Part shown: one piece after another, positions 9,020 to 17,165 of the stretch
Position numbering within the stretch: position 1 is the first letter of the stretch
How the letters are laid out: each line of letters opens with the position of its first letter
The notes under the pieces: model-generated
Seen by the model: only the letters and a program-made list of their open reading frames with translations
Database searches by the model: none
Told to the model about the DNA's origin: nothing
Translations under genes and position numbers: made by a program
Assembly (NCBI GenBank): GCA_021787835.1
Contig: JAJYLJ010000006.1
Span: forward strand, 1 to 40,308
Length of the DNA: 40,308 nucleotides
Reading direction: 5' to 3'
Origin: Deltaproteobacteria bacterium
Lineage (GTDB): Bacteria; Desulfobacterota; Dissulfuribacteria; Dissulfuribacterales; Sh68

Positions 9020-11650
9020 TTATCCCCTATCCATTATATTGTAGTCCCCTGATAGAAATGCACCGGCGTATCTGTCAACCTGCTCATCACTGTACATCTG
9101 TACATCCAGTTGCCGCGTAAACCCGACAACCCTTCCCAGGATGTCGAGCGTCCTCATGATTTCGGCCTTGGGCATGTTGCCGGAACGGCCGGTCACGATA
9201 TCCCCCTTGCTCCCCACATTGAACCCAGAGGCCTCAAGTATCATGGCGATCAAGCGGGCGCGGCGCGAACGCTTGGTGATATCGGTCGCGCCTCCCAAAA
9301 AACGGAAATAAATATGGTTGTCCCGCGCTATATCGCTGCAATAAGCATCTATGATATTAAAATGATAGCCAAACCTCAGACTCAGGTTCAAATAATCCCT
9401 GCTTATTATTGCTATGTTGTGCCCTGAATACTGACCACAAACAGCGTCTGCCGGCACATTCACGATGCTTGTGATAAAATCGCCGAAACCTATATTGGCA
9501 GCCCCTGTGCGCCATATACCAGGGGTGAGCATTCCGTCAAGCAACGCCCTAAAGGGCATCGATGCTATGGCTGCAAGATGGACCTTGTCGTCCTGAACAT
9601 CGGGCTTGATTCCGCCTCCTATATCAATAACAAGTATACCGGCAGGTATCGGAAGTTCCAGTGGCAGGGCGCGGTAATCCTTGAGAAGACGCCGGTCATC
9701 CCTGCCCATCTCAACCAATTCGCCTACCGCCTTTTCATGGACAAAGCGCAATACGTCATGATATGTCTCACAGGCCTCGGGCACAAAATTATCCATCAAT
9801 GGATCAACAAGTTTTAGAGATGAAACCGTATCCAGCAGGCGCTTAAGGATACGGAATTCCTTTGCGGCGGCGACATTAAGGTTAACGGCCGTCTTGAAGG
9901 CCAGAAGCTCCGGGACCCGGCCTTTGTAAATCTGCCTGTCTTCCGCGTCAATCGTGATCTCCATGCCATTTTCAACCATTGAAAGTATCCCTTCCACATT
10001 GACAAGGCAAGGGACTTGAAATTCACGGCAGAGAGTGGCCATATGACTTACAGGTGTGCCGACCTCTGTCACAATGGCAGAGGCCTTGTGCATCACCCTT
10101 ATGAAATGGGAAGAATCCCGCCTGCTCACCAACACGCCGCCATCCGGGAACCCTTCAAGATCTTGGCTTGTATCCACAATATATACAGGACCGGCCCCTA
10201 TGCCCTGCTGAGCCACCGATCCCATGTCCGCGACAATTAATTCATAATTCTTGAGCGCCTTGGCAAGAGATACTTGTTGGGCCGCAGCATCCGATATTAC
10301 AAGGGGTCTTGATTGCAATATATAGATATCGCCCTTGCCGTCGATAGCCCATTCCACATCCTGAGGACGCCTGTAATAGTTCTCAAGCTGCAGGGCCTTG
10401 GCCGCAAGCCGTCCGAGCTGCTCATGCGTCAGGCTCGGCTTGCCCGTCAAGCCTTCAGGGACATCCCTTGCCTCAAGACCCCCGCCCTTCTTCAGATAAA
10501 GACCTGTATCCTTGGCCTGTATCTTCTGCTCGACGATCGTATGCGGCGCAGCCTTTTTAAGATAAAAGGTGTCCACCGACGTTCTGCCTTCCACAACAGC
10601 CTGACCCTGGCCCCATGAGGACACGACAAGCATGGCATCCCCCGCTGGATCGGCTGGATCAACGGTATAGACAATACCGCTCGTCTTGGAATCAATCATA
10701 CGATAACATCCGGCGGCTATGGACATATGTCCTTCACCAGGAAATACGCGGAGGCGGTAACGCACGGCCTTTTTCCCAAAAAGGCTTGCGGCCACAGCCA
10801 AATAGGCCTGAAAGACGGCGGCTGAATCTGGCGGCACGTTTAAAACGGTATGGAACTGGCCCGCAAAGGAGAAATCCATATCCTCTTCCTGGGCGCTGCT
10901 CCTTATGGCAAGCATGACCTCTGGGCCCAGCAAGGCCTTCATTGCATTCAATTTCTCTTCGAGTTCCAGCATAAATGCAGAAGAAGGCCTTGCGGCGGCG
11001 ACACCCCTTTCAAGCCTCTCCCTTAAGGACTCGATGGCCTCGGCGTCTACATTGAGATCATCCATTGCCGATTCGAAGGCATCAAGGTCCTTCCTTAGGT
11101 CATTATGATCCATGAGATCATGATACGCCTTTGTGGTTATAACAAAGCCTTCGGGGACCTTTAGTTGCAAATCTTTTTGTATTTGAGCCAGATGGGCATT
11201 CTTGCCTCCAACCATGACAGAATGAGCCTGCGATATATCAGCTAAATCAATGACCATCGGTCCGTCTCTATCTTCTCTGCCGGCCATGACAATATGAAGA
11301 TGCGCAGTTAGGCGATCGTAAATGCCGTATAATTCCTGATAGCGATTGCCGCACAGGGTGTTAAGGGCATGGACGGACTGGAGGACGGCGTCCTCCAGGG
11401 CCTTCATACTGTCATAGATATATTGATTATCAAAGATATAGTCGCCGCTTAGTTTCTCGCCGAGGTCAGCTATGATCTCAAGAGCACGGTTGTTGCAATC
11501 AAGGACATCTTTAAAACGCTCAAACATGACGGCCGCGGGCGGATGCGCCAAGACGTCCCCGCCCGCTTTCCCGCCGGCAAATATTTTTTTTATGCCCTTG
11601 ATTATTTCCAGCAAAAATACATCTCCCGGCAGCCTAATGCCCCCCACCAC
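9020..11650 (-). CDS. PEP/pyruvate-binding (PPDK/PEP-synthase-like) protein with a long C-terminal extension
   Basis: N-terminal ATP-grasp-like PEP-synthase domain (LAIRSSAQEEDMDFSFAGQFHTVLNV), swivelling-His-like PVSHMATLCREFQVPCLV. Confidence 0.85.
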   Translation of the reverse strand: MVGGIRLPGDVFLLEIIKGIKKIFAGGKAGGDVLAHPPAAVMFERFKDVLDCNNRALEIIADLGEKLSGDYIFDNQYIYDSMKALEDAVLQSVHALNTLCGNRYQELYGIYDRLTAHLHIVMAGREDRDGPMVIDLADISQAHSVMVGGKNAHLAQIQKDLQLKVPEGFVITTKAYHDLMDHNDLRKDLDAFESAMDDLNVDAEAIESLRERLERGVAAARPSSAFMLELEEKLNAMKALLGPEVMLAIRSSAQEEDMDFSFAGQFHTVLNVPPDSAAVFQAYLAVAASLFGKKAVRYRLRVFPGEGHMSIAAGCYRMIDSKTSGIVYTVDPADPAGDAMLVVSSWGQGQAVVEGRTSVDTFYLKKAAPHTIVEQKIQAKDTGLYLKKGGGLEARDVPEGLTGKPSLTHEQLGRLAAKALQLENYYRRPQDVEWAIDGKGDIYILQSRPLVISDAAAQQVSLAKALKNYELIVADMGSVAQQGIGAGPVYIVDTSQDLEGFPDGGVLVSRRDSSHFIRVMHKASAIVTEVGTPVSHMATLCREFQVPCLVNVEGILSMVENGMEITIDAEDRQIYKGRVPELLAFKTAVNLNVAAAKEFRILKRLLDTVSSLKLVDPLMDNFVPEACETYHDVLRFVHEKAVGELVEMGRDDRRLLKDYRALPLELPIPAGILVIDIGGGIKPDVQDDKVHLAAIASMPFRALLDGMLTPGIWRTGAANIGFGDFITSIVNVPADAVCGQYSGHNIAIISRDYLNLSLRFGYHFNIIDAYCSDIARDNHIYFRFLGGATDITKRSRRARLIAMILEASGFNVGSKGDIVTGRSGNMPKAEIMRTLDILGRVVGFTRQLDVQMYSDEQVDRYAGAFLSGDYNIMDRG

Positions 11651-12443
11651 CTTTAAATATAATACCCACTAGAAGACCTGCCAGCATGGCTATTACAATT
11701 GCTATCAGACCATATATGGCGGCGCTTTTAAAGGCAAGATCGGAGAGCAGATTGACCATGCCAGCGCTCTTTATCACAAGCTTCTGTGTAGCCTTCGCAT
11801 ATACTGCGCCGCCTTTTACCGCCAATGCCTCTAGCGTATATTCCCCAGGGGGGGCCTGATATGGCCAATCCACATCCAAAGAAAACCCTCCTTGGCTGTC
11901 TTCCACGATAGAGCCTTCATGTATGGCGTACAATCTATTCTTTTCCTTGAATTTTATAAATTCATTAAACCAACGGTCCTTGTCCACCGGCCCCTTTGAA
12001 CTTGATATTTCAACCTGCGATCTAAGAGCGTCATACCCGATCCATCTCTTAAGCCGCTCATCAGGACTCGTGATCCCATCTATTTTACCGGTGGAATAGA
12101 TCATATATACGTTCGAGACAGGCTTAAATTCCATATCCCCGACCTTCATCCAGAAAAGCCCTGCGGCCTTGCCCATGTATTTTAGGCTGCTCTCTACGGG
12201 TGGAGATGATATCTTTACAATAATATCGTCTCCGGGGCCGCTCTTACCGGTAACCCTTAACTTCCCGCCGTGATAAAATGAATTAATAAACACCTCATCC
12301 GGAATGATCTCGCAGGTAACGGGCCCCTGGATTGCATGATTTGCAAAAACGCCGGTCTGCGCCCCTGCAAATGAATGGCCTGCAATAAGAAAGATGCCCG
12401 CCAGACAGACAGCCATAAAAGAAAGATGTTTTATCCGCAGCAT
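11634..12443 (-). CDS. TIGR02186-like membrane-anchored protein
   Basis: Signal peptide, large extracytoplasmic region, C-terminal TM helix; located between TauE/SafE and PEP-binding genes. Confidence 0.7.
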   Translation of the reverse strand: MLRIKHLSFMAVCLAGIFLIAGHSFAGAQTGVFANHAIQGPVTCEIIPDEVFINSFYHGGKLRVTGKSGPGDDIIVKISSPPVESSLKYMGKAAGLFWMKVGDMEFKPVSNVYMIYSTGKIDGITSPDERLKRWIGYDALRSQVEISSSKGPVDKDRWFNEFIKFKEKNRLYAIHEGSIVEDSQGGFSLDVDWPYQAPPGEYTLEALAVKGGAVYAKATQKLVIKSAGMVNLLSDLAFKSAAIYGLIAIVIAMLAGLLVGIIFKGGGGH

Positions 12444-12445
12444 GA

Positions 12446-13399
12446 TTAGTGCCCTCCCTTATACGCCAAAAGTAAAGACGGCTCCATGAAAAGCTCAAGG
12501 ACTATCTTAACCGTCACCGCCAACACGATTATGGCGAGCAATATCTTGAGTTGATCGCCGTGCAGCTTTCTGCCGAGCTTTGTCCCGATCTGCGCCCCGA
12601 AAGTGGAGCCTAAAAGGAGAAGGATAGCCAGCACAAAATCAACCGTATGGTTTGTATATGCCTGAAGGAAGGTTACCTCCACGCAGGTGAACATGATCTG
12701 GAAGAGGCTTGTCCCCACCACTACGTGCATGGGCATACGCAATAAGTAAATCATAACAGGGACCATCAAAAAACCTCCGCCGACACCCATGATGGCCGCA
12801 AGCACGCCTACAAAAACGCCAAGCCCCACCGGAACCAATGCGGAATGGGTGACGCCAGATTTCTCAAAATGCATCTGAAATGGCAAGGCCCCCAAAAGAC
12901 CCCTTGATGGCTTGTCGGCCGCCTTCGTGCCGCCGGATGAATGATGTGAATGATGGGTCTCTTTGCCCTCCGTCTTACCCTTTCTCATGGCATGAAGGCT
13001 TTCAAAAAACATGAATGTGCCAACAAGGCCGAGCATGACCACATATGTCATTTTTATTAGGAAATCCGCACCGCCGGTGGCCTTAAGCACCTTGATCAAC
13101 TGCACGCCCAGCGCGCCGCCGGTGAAACCGCCAATCAGAAGCAGAAAACCCATCTTGAAATCCACATTGCCAAGCCGCCAATGCGCCAAGGTCCCTGTGG
13201 CCGAGGCCGCGACGATCTGATTAGCGTCCGTGGCAGCCGCTATCGTGGGGGGTATCCCCACCATCATTAAAAGCGGCGTCATGAGAAAGCCGCCTCCTAC
13301 GCCGAAAAGGCCCGACAAGAGACCGACCAGAAGCCCCAATCCGACAGGCACTAAGATATTCACACTCGTCAGCGCTATCGGTAAATAAAGATACATCAT
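12446..13399 (-). CDS. Sulfite exporter TauE/SafE (TSUP) family protein
   Basis: GLLSGLFGVGGGFLMTPLL and GVLAAIMGVGGGFLMVPVM duplicated motifs. Confidence 0.92.
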   Translation of the reverse strand: MMYLYLPIALTSVNILVPVGLGLLVGLLSGLFGVGGGFLMTPLLMMVGIPPTIAAATDANQIVAASATGTLAHWRLGNVDFKMGFLLLIGGFTGGALGVQLIKVLKATGGADFLIKMTYVVMLGLVGTFMFFESLHAMRKGKTEGKETHHSHHSSGGTKAADKPSRGLLGALPFQMHFEKSGVTHSALVPVGLGVFVGVLAAIMGVGGGFLMVPVMIYLLRMPMHVVVGTSLFQIMFTCVEVTFLQAYTNHTVDFVLAILLLLGSTFGAQIGTKLGRKLHGDQLKILLAIIVLAVTVKIVLELFMEPSLLLAYKGGH

Positions 13400-13417
13400 G
13401 ATCTAACCCTCCTTTTT

Positions 13418-13930
13418 TTAATTAAATTTTTGCCTATATGACGCCATAACTTCAAGCAAACGGTCGTACACATCGTCTTCCCATGGTCTTACGACCAATG
13501 TCCAGAATGGACCATAATACCACTTACCATTCTGATTTAAACGCCTTCTCAACCTGCTCAACCATTTTTCTTTCTCTTTTGAAACACTTTCATTGACGGC
13601 CCCGGTAATAAGGCACGGAACCCGCTTCTGCATTAAAAATTCAATCAATGCCTCCTCAATATTACTCCCGACCAGATAGGAATATATCTTTACCCCATTG
13701 CGATCTCCTAGCCTTACCGCCATTCTTAATGAATCCATTGGGTCGGAAGAGGGCCTGCCGCGCATTGAGACAAGGCCCATCATCTCGCTGGCCTCGGCGC
13801 TGGCCTCTCCTGACGCCATGGCCAATGCGTGGATATCTGCCGACACCCTCTTTGCAAGCTCTATGGCGCAAAGATTTGAATAAATATCCGAACTGCTGCC
13901 ATCCAAGAGAAGGGCGATTCCTTTGCTCAT
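13418..13930 (-). CDS. Universal-stress-like protein
   Basis: Start MSKGIALLLDGSSSDIYSNLCAIELAKRVSADIHALAMA; small alpha/beta protein in the operon. Confidence 0.55.
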   Translation of the reverse strand: MSKGIALLLDGSSSDIYSNLCAIELAKRVSADIHALAMASGEASAEASEMMGLVSMRGRPSSDPMDSLRMAVRLGDRNGVKIYSYLVGSNIEEALIEFLMQKRVPCLITGAVNESVSKEKEKWLSRLRRRLNQNGKWYYGPFWTLVVRPWEDDVYDRLLEVMASYRQKFN

Positions 13931-13977
13931 TTACATACCTTCTTTTTTTATTTGGCTCAAAATACTTACCCAAATGA

Positions 13978-13994
13978 AAGCAATTGTCATGCCA
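13978..13994 (-). promoter_or_regulatory. Candidate sigma-54 promoter of the 13930->5742 operon
   Basis: Minus strand TGGCATGACAATTGCTT: GG-N10-GC spacing, upstream of the operon's first gene. Confidence 0.7.
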
Positions 13995-14254
13995 CCTTCA
14001 ATGATATCTTAATTGCAGCCGATTTTTTTTATGTGTGTATAAAATTTTTATTAAATTGTTTAAAAATGAATAAATTGCTTTAATCTAGCTGAAATTATTA
14101 TATTTTTAATTTGTAACGCTTATTTCATTTTTGAACAATATTATTAAACAAGCGATTAAAAGAATTGAATAAGTTTCATTTGACTTCTTTTGAAGGGTTA
14201 TGATAGTCTTAAAATAAGATGGAATGCTGTTGACTTTAAAGGAGGTGATCCGGG

Positions 14255-14359
14255 ATGAAAAAGGCTCTTGATAAAAAAGTCCTTGTTCAAGAGGCCGAGT
14301 ATTGGAAGAAATTAAAAAGAGCTGTCAAGGAGAATCCTGGCAAGACATGCAGGAAATGA
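14255..14359 (+). CDS. 34-aa mini-ORF MKKALDKKVLVQEAEYWKKLKRAVKENPGKTCRK (candidate leader or modified-peptide precursor)
   Basis: Near-perfect SD AAAGGAGGTGATC 5-6 nt before the ATG; below the ORF-track length cutoff. Confidence 0.55.
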   Translation: MKKALDKKVLVQEAEYWKKLKRAVKENPGKTCRK

Positions 14360-14400
14360 AAAGGCTGAAAGAGTTGATGCTGCCGGTCCGGCAGAACAGG

Positions 14401-14461
14401 AAATAGGCAGGTAAGGGTAGCAATAGATACAGAAAGGTGCCGCCTCTTCATCTGCCTATTT
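14401..14461 (+). other. Foldable RNA element between the mini-ORF and the radical SAM gene
   Basis: AAATAGGCAG (14401-14410) pairs perfectly with CTGCCTATTT (14452-14461); inner stem GAAAGG / CCT(C)TTC with loop TGCCG (14432-14449). Confidence 0.5.
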
Positions 14462-14512
14462 TTATGCTATGAACACGCGCCAAGGTTATAGTTAAAGAAA
14501 CAGGCTAACTGC

Positions 14513-15556
14513 ATGCCGATCTCCTCAACGCAAGATTTTTTCATTCAATTTCACCTCACCGAAAGATGTAATCTCCATTGCTCACATTGCTATCAGACTG
14601 AAGAAGGCACGGAAGAGCTGTCCTTTCCAGAAATAAAAGAATTTATCTCTGAAGCGGCGGATATGATCAATGCATGGTCTTCTCTCTACAGTCTTTCTCT
14701 TTTGTCCAGCTTTACCCTTACTGGCGGGGAACCTTTCTTGAGAGAAGACCTCCGGCTAATCATAGAGGAGCTAAGGAAGAATGGGCTTGAGGTATATCTC
14801 CTTTCGAACGGCACGCTAATCGACCGTGAAAAGGCTGACATGCTTTCAAAATTGAAGGCGCGGGGGGTGCAGGTAAGCATGGAGGGGCCGGAGCATATCC
14901 ATGATAAGATTAGGGGCAGCGGCAGCTTTGCAGCCTCGGTGCGTGGCGTCCGCCATCTTCTTGACGCCGGATTAACAGTGACACTTAATGCCACTCTTTC
15001 CGAAATCAATGCGGATTATTTTATGGACATGGTCTCTATAGCCTCATCTCTTGGCGTACAAAAGCTAGGGTTTTCGAGGCTTGTGCCCTCGGGCAGAGGG
15101 AGGGGAATGGTGGGGGCGATGCTCTCCAATAAAAAAGTGCAAGGACTTTATTCCAAGATATTTTCCCTAAAACCCAATGGGTTGAAGATAGTAACCGGAG
15201 ACCCGATAGCATGGCAGACAATTGGCCCGCCAGGCAAGGATGCTGGAAACACACCAAGCAGCGGGTGCGCCGCAGGGGTTTCGGGACTAACCATTCTCCC
15301 TGATGGCACTGTAACCCCATGCAGGAGACTTCCCATTCCGATTGGCAATGTCAAAACAGATTCCCTAAGAGAGATATGGGTTTCATCGCCCGTCCTAGGG
15401 TCCCTGCGCGACAGGTCAAGCTACAAAGGAAAATGCGGACGGTGCGGCAACTGGGCCCTTTGCAGGGGTTGCAGGGCCATCGCATACGCCTGCTCTAAGA
15501 TGGATGGGGGCAACGATTTTCTTGCAGACGATCCACAGTGTTTTATCGATGTCTGA
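14513..15556 (+). CDS. Radical SAM protein with C-terminal SPASM-like Cys cluster
   Basis: TERCNLHCSHC (CxxxCxxC), TLTGGEPFL, C-terminal GCAAGVSGLTILPDGTVTPCRRLP...CGRCGNWALCRGCRAIAYA...DDPQC. Confidence 0.92.
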   Translation: MPISSTQDFFIQFHLTERCNLHCSHCYQTEEGTEELSFPEIKEFISEAADMINAWSSLYSLSLLSSFTLTGGEPFLREDLRLIIEELRKNGLEVYLLSNGTLIDREKADMLSKLKARGVQVSMEGPEHIHDKIRGSGSFAASVRGVRHLLDAGLTVTLNATLSEINADYFMDMVSIASSLGVQKLGFSRLVPSGRGRGMVGAMLSNKKVQGLYSKIFSLKPNGLKIVTGDPIAWQTIGPPGKDAGNTPSSGCAAGVSGLTILPDGTVTPCRRLPIPIGNVKTDSLREIWVSSPVLGSLRDRSSYKGKCGRCGNWALCRGCRAIAYACSKMDGGNDFLADDPQCFIDV

Positions 15557-15636
15557 ACCCATAAAAAACACGGCCGCGAATTCCGTTAACAACGACTTTC
15601 GCATATACTTTAGCCTTAGCCGGTAAAGGGAGATTT

Positions 15637-16164
15637 ATGAAAAAATGGACCATAGACCCAGACCATTCCGTTGCGGCCTTTTCAACCCGTCATATGATGA
15701 TCACAGAAGTGCGCGGACAGTTCAACGGTATTACCGGGACCATCTACTTTGACCCAGCCAATAGGGCCTACTTTTCAGTGGAGGCCGAGGTCGATGTCTG
15801 GCATTTTACAACAGGGACCAGTAAACGCGACGATCATCTTCGCAGCTCTGATTCCTTCTATGCTTAAAGATATCCCAAGATAACCTTCAAGAGCACTAAC
15901 GCCTAAGTCACTGGCTTCAACCGCATCCAGGTCACCGGAGACCTTACCATTCGTGGCATAACCCGCCAAACGACTATGGATGTTGAGTATTTCGGCCCGG
16001 TAACAGCCCCTTGCGGCGGTGAAATAACGATAGGCCTTGAAGCCGCTGCGAAAATAAATCGGTGCGAATATGGTGTATCGTGAAACAAACCCGTAGAGAA
16101 TGGTGTGATGGTTGGAAAGGAGGCAAGGATAAATCTTGATGTGGAGGCCGATCTAATGGAATAG
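15637..16164 (+). pseudogene. YceI-family protein interrupted by three in-frame stops, otherwise colinear
   Basis: WTIDPDHSVAAFSTRHMMITEVRGQFNGITGTIYFDPAN ... stop ... RYPKITFKSTNA stop VTGFNRIQVTGDLTIRGITRQTTMDVEYFGPVTAPCGGEITIGLEAAAKINRCEYGVS stop NKPVENGVMVGKEARINLDVEADLME, all in one frame. Confidence 0.88.
15973..16007 (+). repeat. 35-bp inverted repeat, copy 1 (inside the YceI pseudogene)
   Basis: ACTATGGATGTTGAGTATTTCGGCCCGGTAACAGC. Confidence 0.95.
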
Positions 16165-16263
16165 GCGCGGATAGCCAAAGCAATAATGAAACTGGACCCC
16201 TGTGGCGATAGGGGCCCAGCATACAAGGCAGCGCTAAAAAAGCCTTCGTCCGCGCAATTACTT

Positions 16264-17091
16264 CTATGTGGTCTTCTTCAATGGTGCAGGAGGAATCGGA
16301 ACATTCGACCCGTGGCAATCCTCACAATCAGGCTGCGCAGATATATTATATACCTGCACTCCCACCGTTCCCTTTGTTACATATTTTCCATCTTTCCACT
16401 GATTCAGCAGTTCCACAAGATGATACGCCACACTTGCAGAGACACTCGCGCATCTATGCTTTCTTTCCGGACTATTCATCGGTTTCTTTGACGCCTTCAT
16501 CCACCGTCCAACCGATATATGACATAGCGGTGAATGGCTTATGGTTCTTGGTATCGCAGTGGTTATCATTGGTTTTTTTGGGACATAAACCGGCATCAAC
16601 GCATCAGAATACCACTGCATTATTTCGGTACCCATCAATGCGCCGTCCTCGGTATCGGTTGTCCTTGGTCCAATTATCAAATTTGTAACCAGATTGGCCC
16701 CATTGTTCGATCCACAGATCGTCCCCCATTCCGTTATCCCGCCCTCCATGTAAATAAAGGCATCGCACGGAAATGACTTATAAGGCTCCCCTACCTTCTC
16801 CGCCAGTTGGCCAAAAATGCTACCAATGACTGCACCTCCGCAATAAAGGCGGTACCATGTATGGTAGGCCCTCTCCGCCGTCTCCGCAGGGTCCAGCTTT
16901 ACATACGGCCACGGCCATTTCTCCATCCGTATCTTCCCAACCTCCGCTGTTACTGGGCCGAAATACTCAACATCCATAGTTGCATCCGCAATCCCGCCGC
17001 TTAACCGTCCAAGAAAGGCGCCTGTCGCCAACACGCCGGCCCCTGCAAGAACCTTCCTTCTTGATAAACCTTCTCCAGTCATCTTAACCAT
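16264..17091 (-). CDS. Split-Soret cytochrome c-like protein (C_GCAxxG_C_C-type) with Tat signal
   Basis: SRRKVLAGAG Tat motif, WPWPYVKLDP, EWGTICGSNNGA, C-terminal CEDCH heme site; SD AAAGGAGAAAGGAG. Confidence 0.8.
   Translation of the reverse strand: MVKMTGEGLSRRKVLAGAGVLATGAFLGRLSGGIADATMDVEYFGPVTAEVGKIRMEKWPWPYVKLDPAETAERAYHTWYRLYCGGAVIGSIFGQLAEKVGEPYKSFPCDAFIYMEGGITEWGTICGSNNGANLVTNLIIGPRTTDTEDGALMGTEIMQWYSDALMPVYVPKKPMITTAIPRTISHSPLCHISVGRWMKASKKPMNSPERKHRCASVSASVAYHLVELLNQWKDGKYVTKGTVGVQVYNISAQPDCEDCHGSNVPIPPAPLKKTT
16946..16980 (-). repeat. 35-bp inverted repeat, copy 2 (inside the split-Soret gene)
   Basis: Minus strand ACTATGGATGTTGAGTATTTCGGCCCAGTAACAGC; 34/35 match to copy 1. 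Confidence 0.95.
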
Positions 17092-17124
17092 TCTCCTTTC
17101 TCCTTTATTTTCTGTTTTGTCATA

Positions 17125-17158
17125 ATAATCGTTATATATTATAGAATATAACGATTAT
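17125..17158. promoter_or_regulatory. 34-bp palindromic site A (perfect 13-bp arms, 8-bp spacer) between recombinase and cytochrome genes
   Basis: ATAATCGTTATAT-ATTATAGA-ATATAACGATTAT. Confidence 0.85.
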
Positions 17159-17165
17159 AAAAAAT

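Noticed and set aside
16266-16776. Plus-strand ORFs opposite the split-Soret gene
   Set aside because: Shadow frames; the minus frame has Tat signal, heme motif and strong SD.
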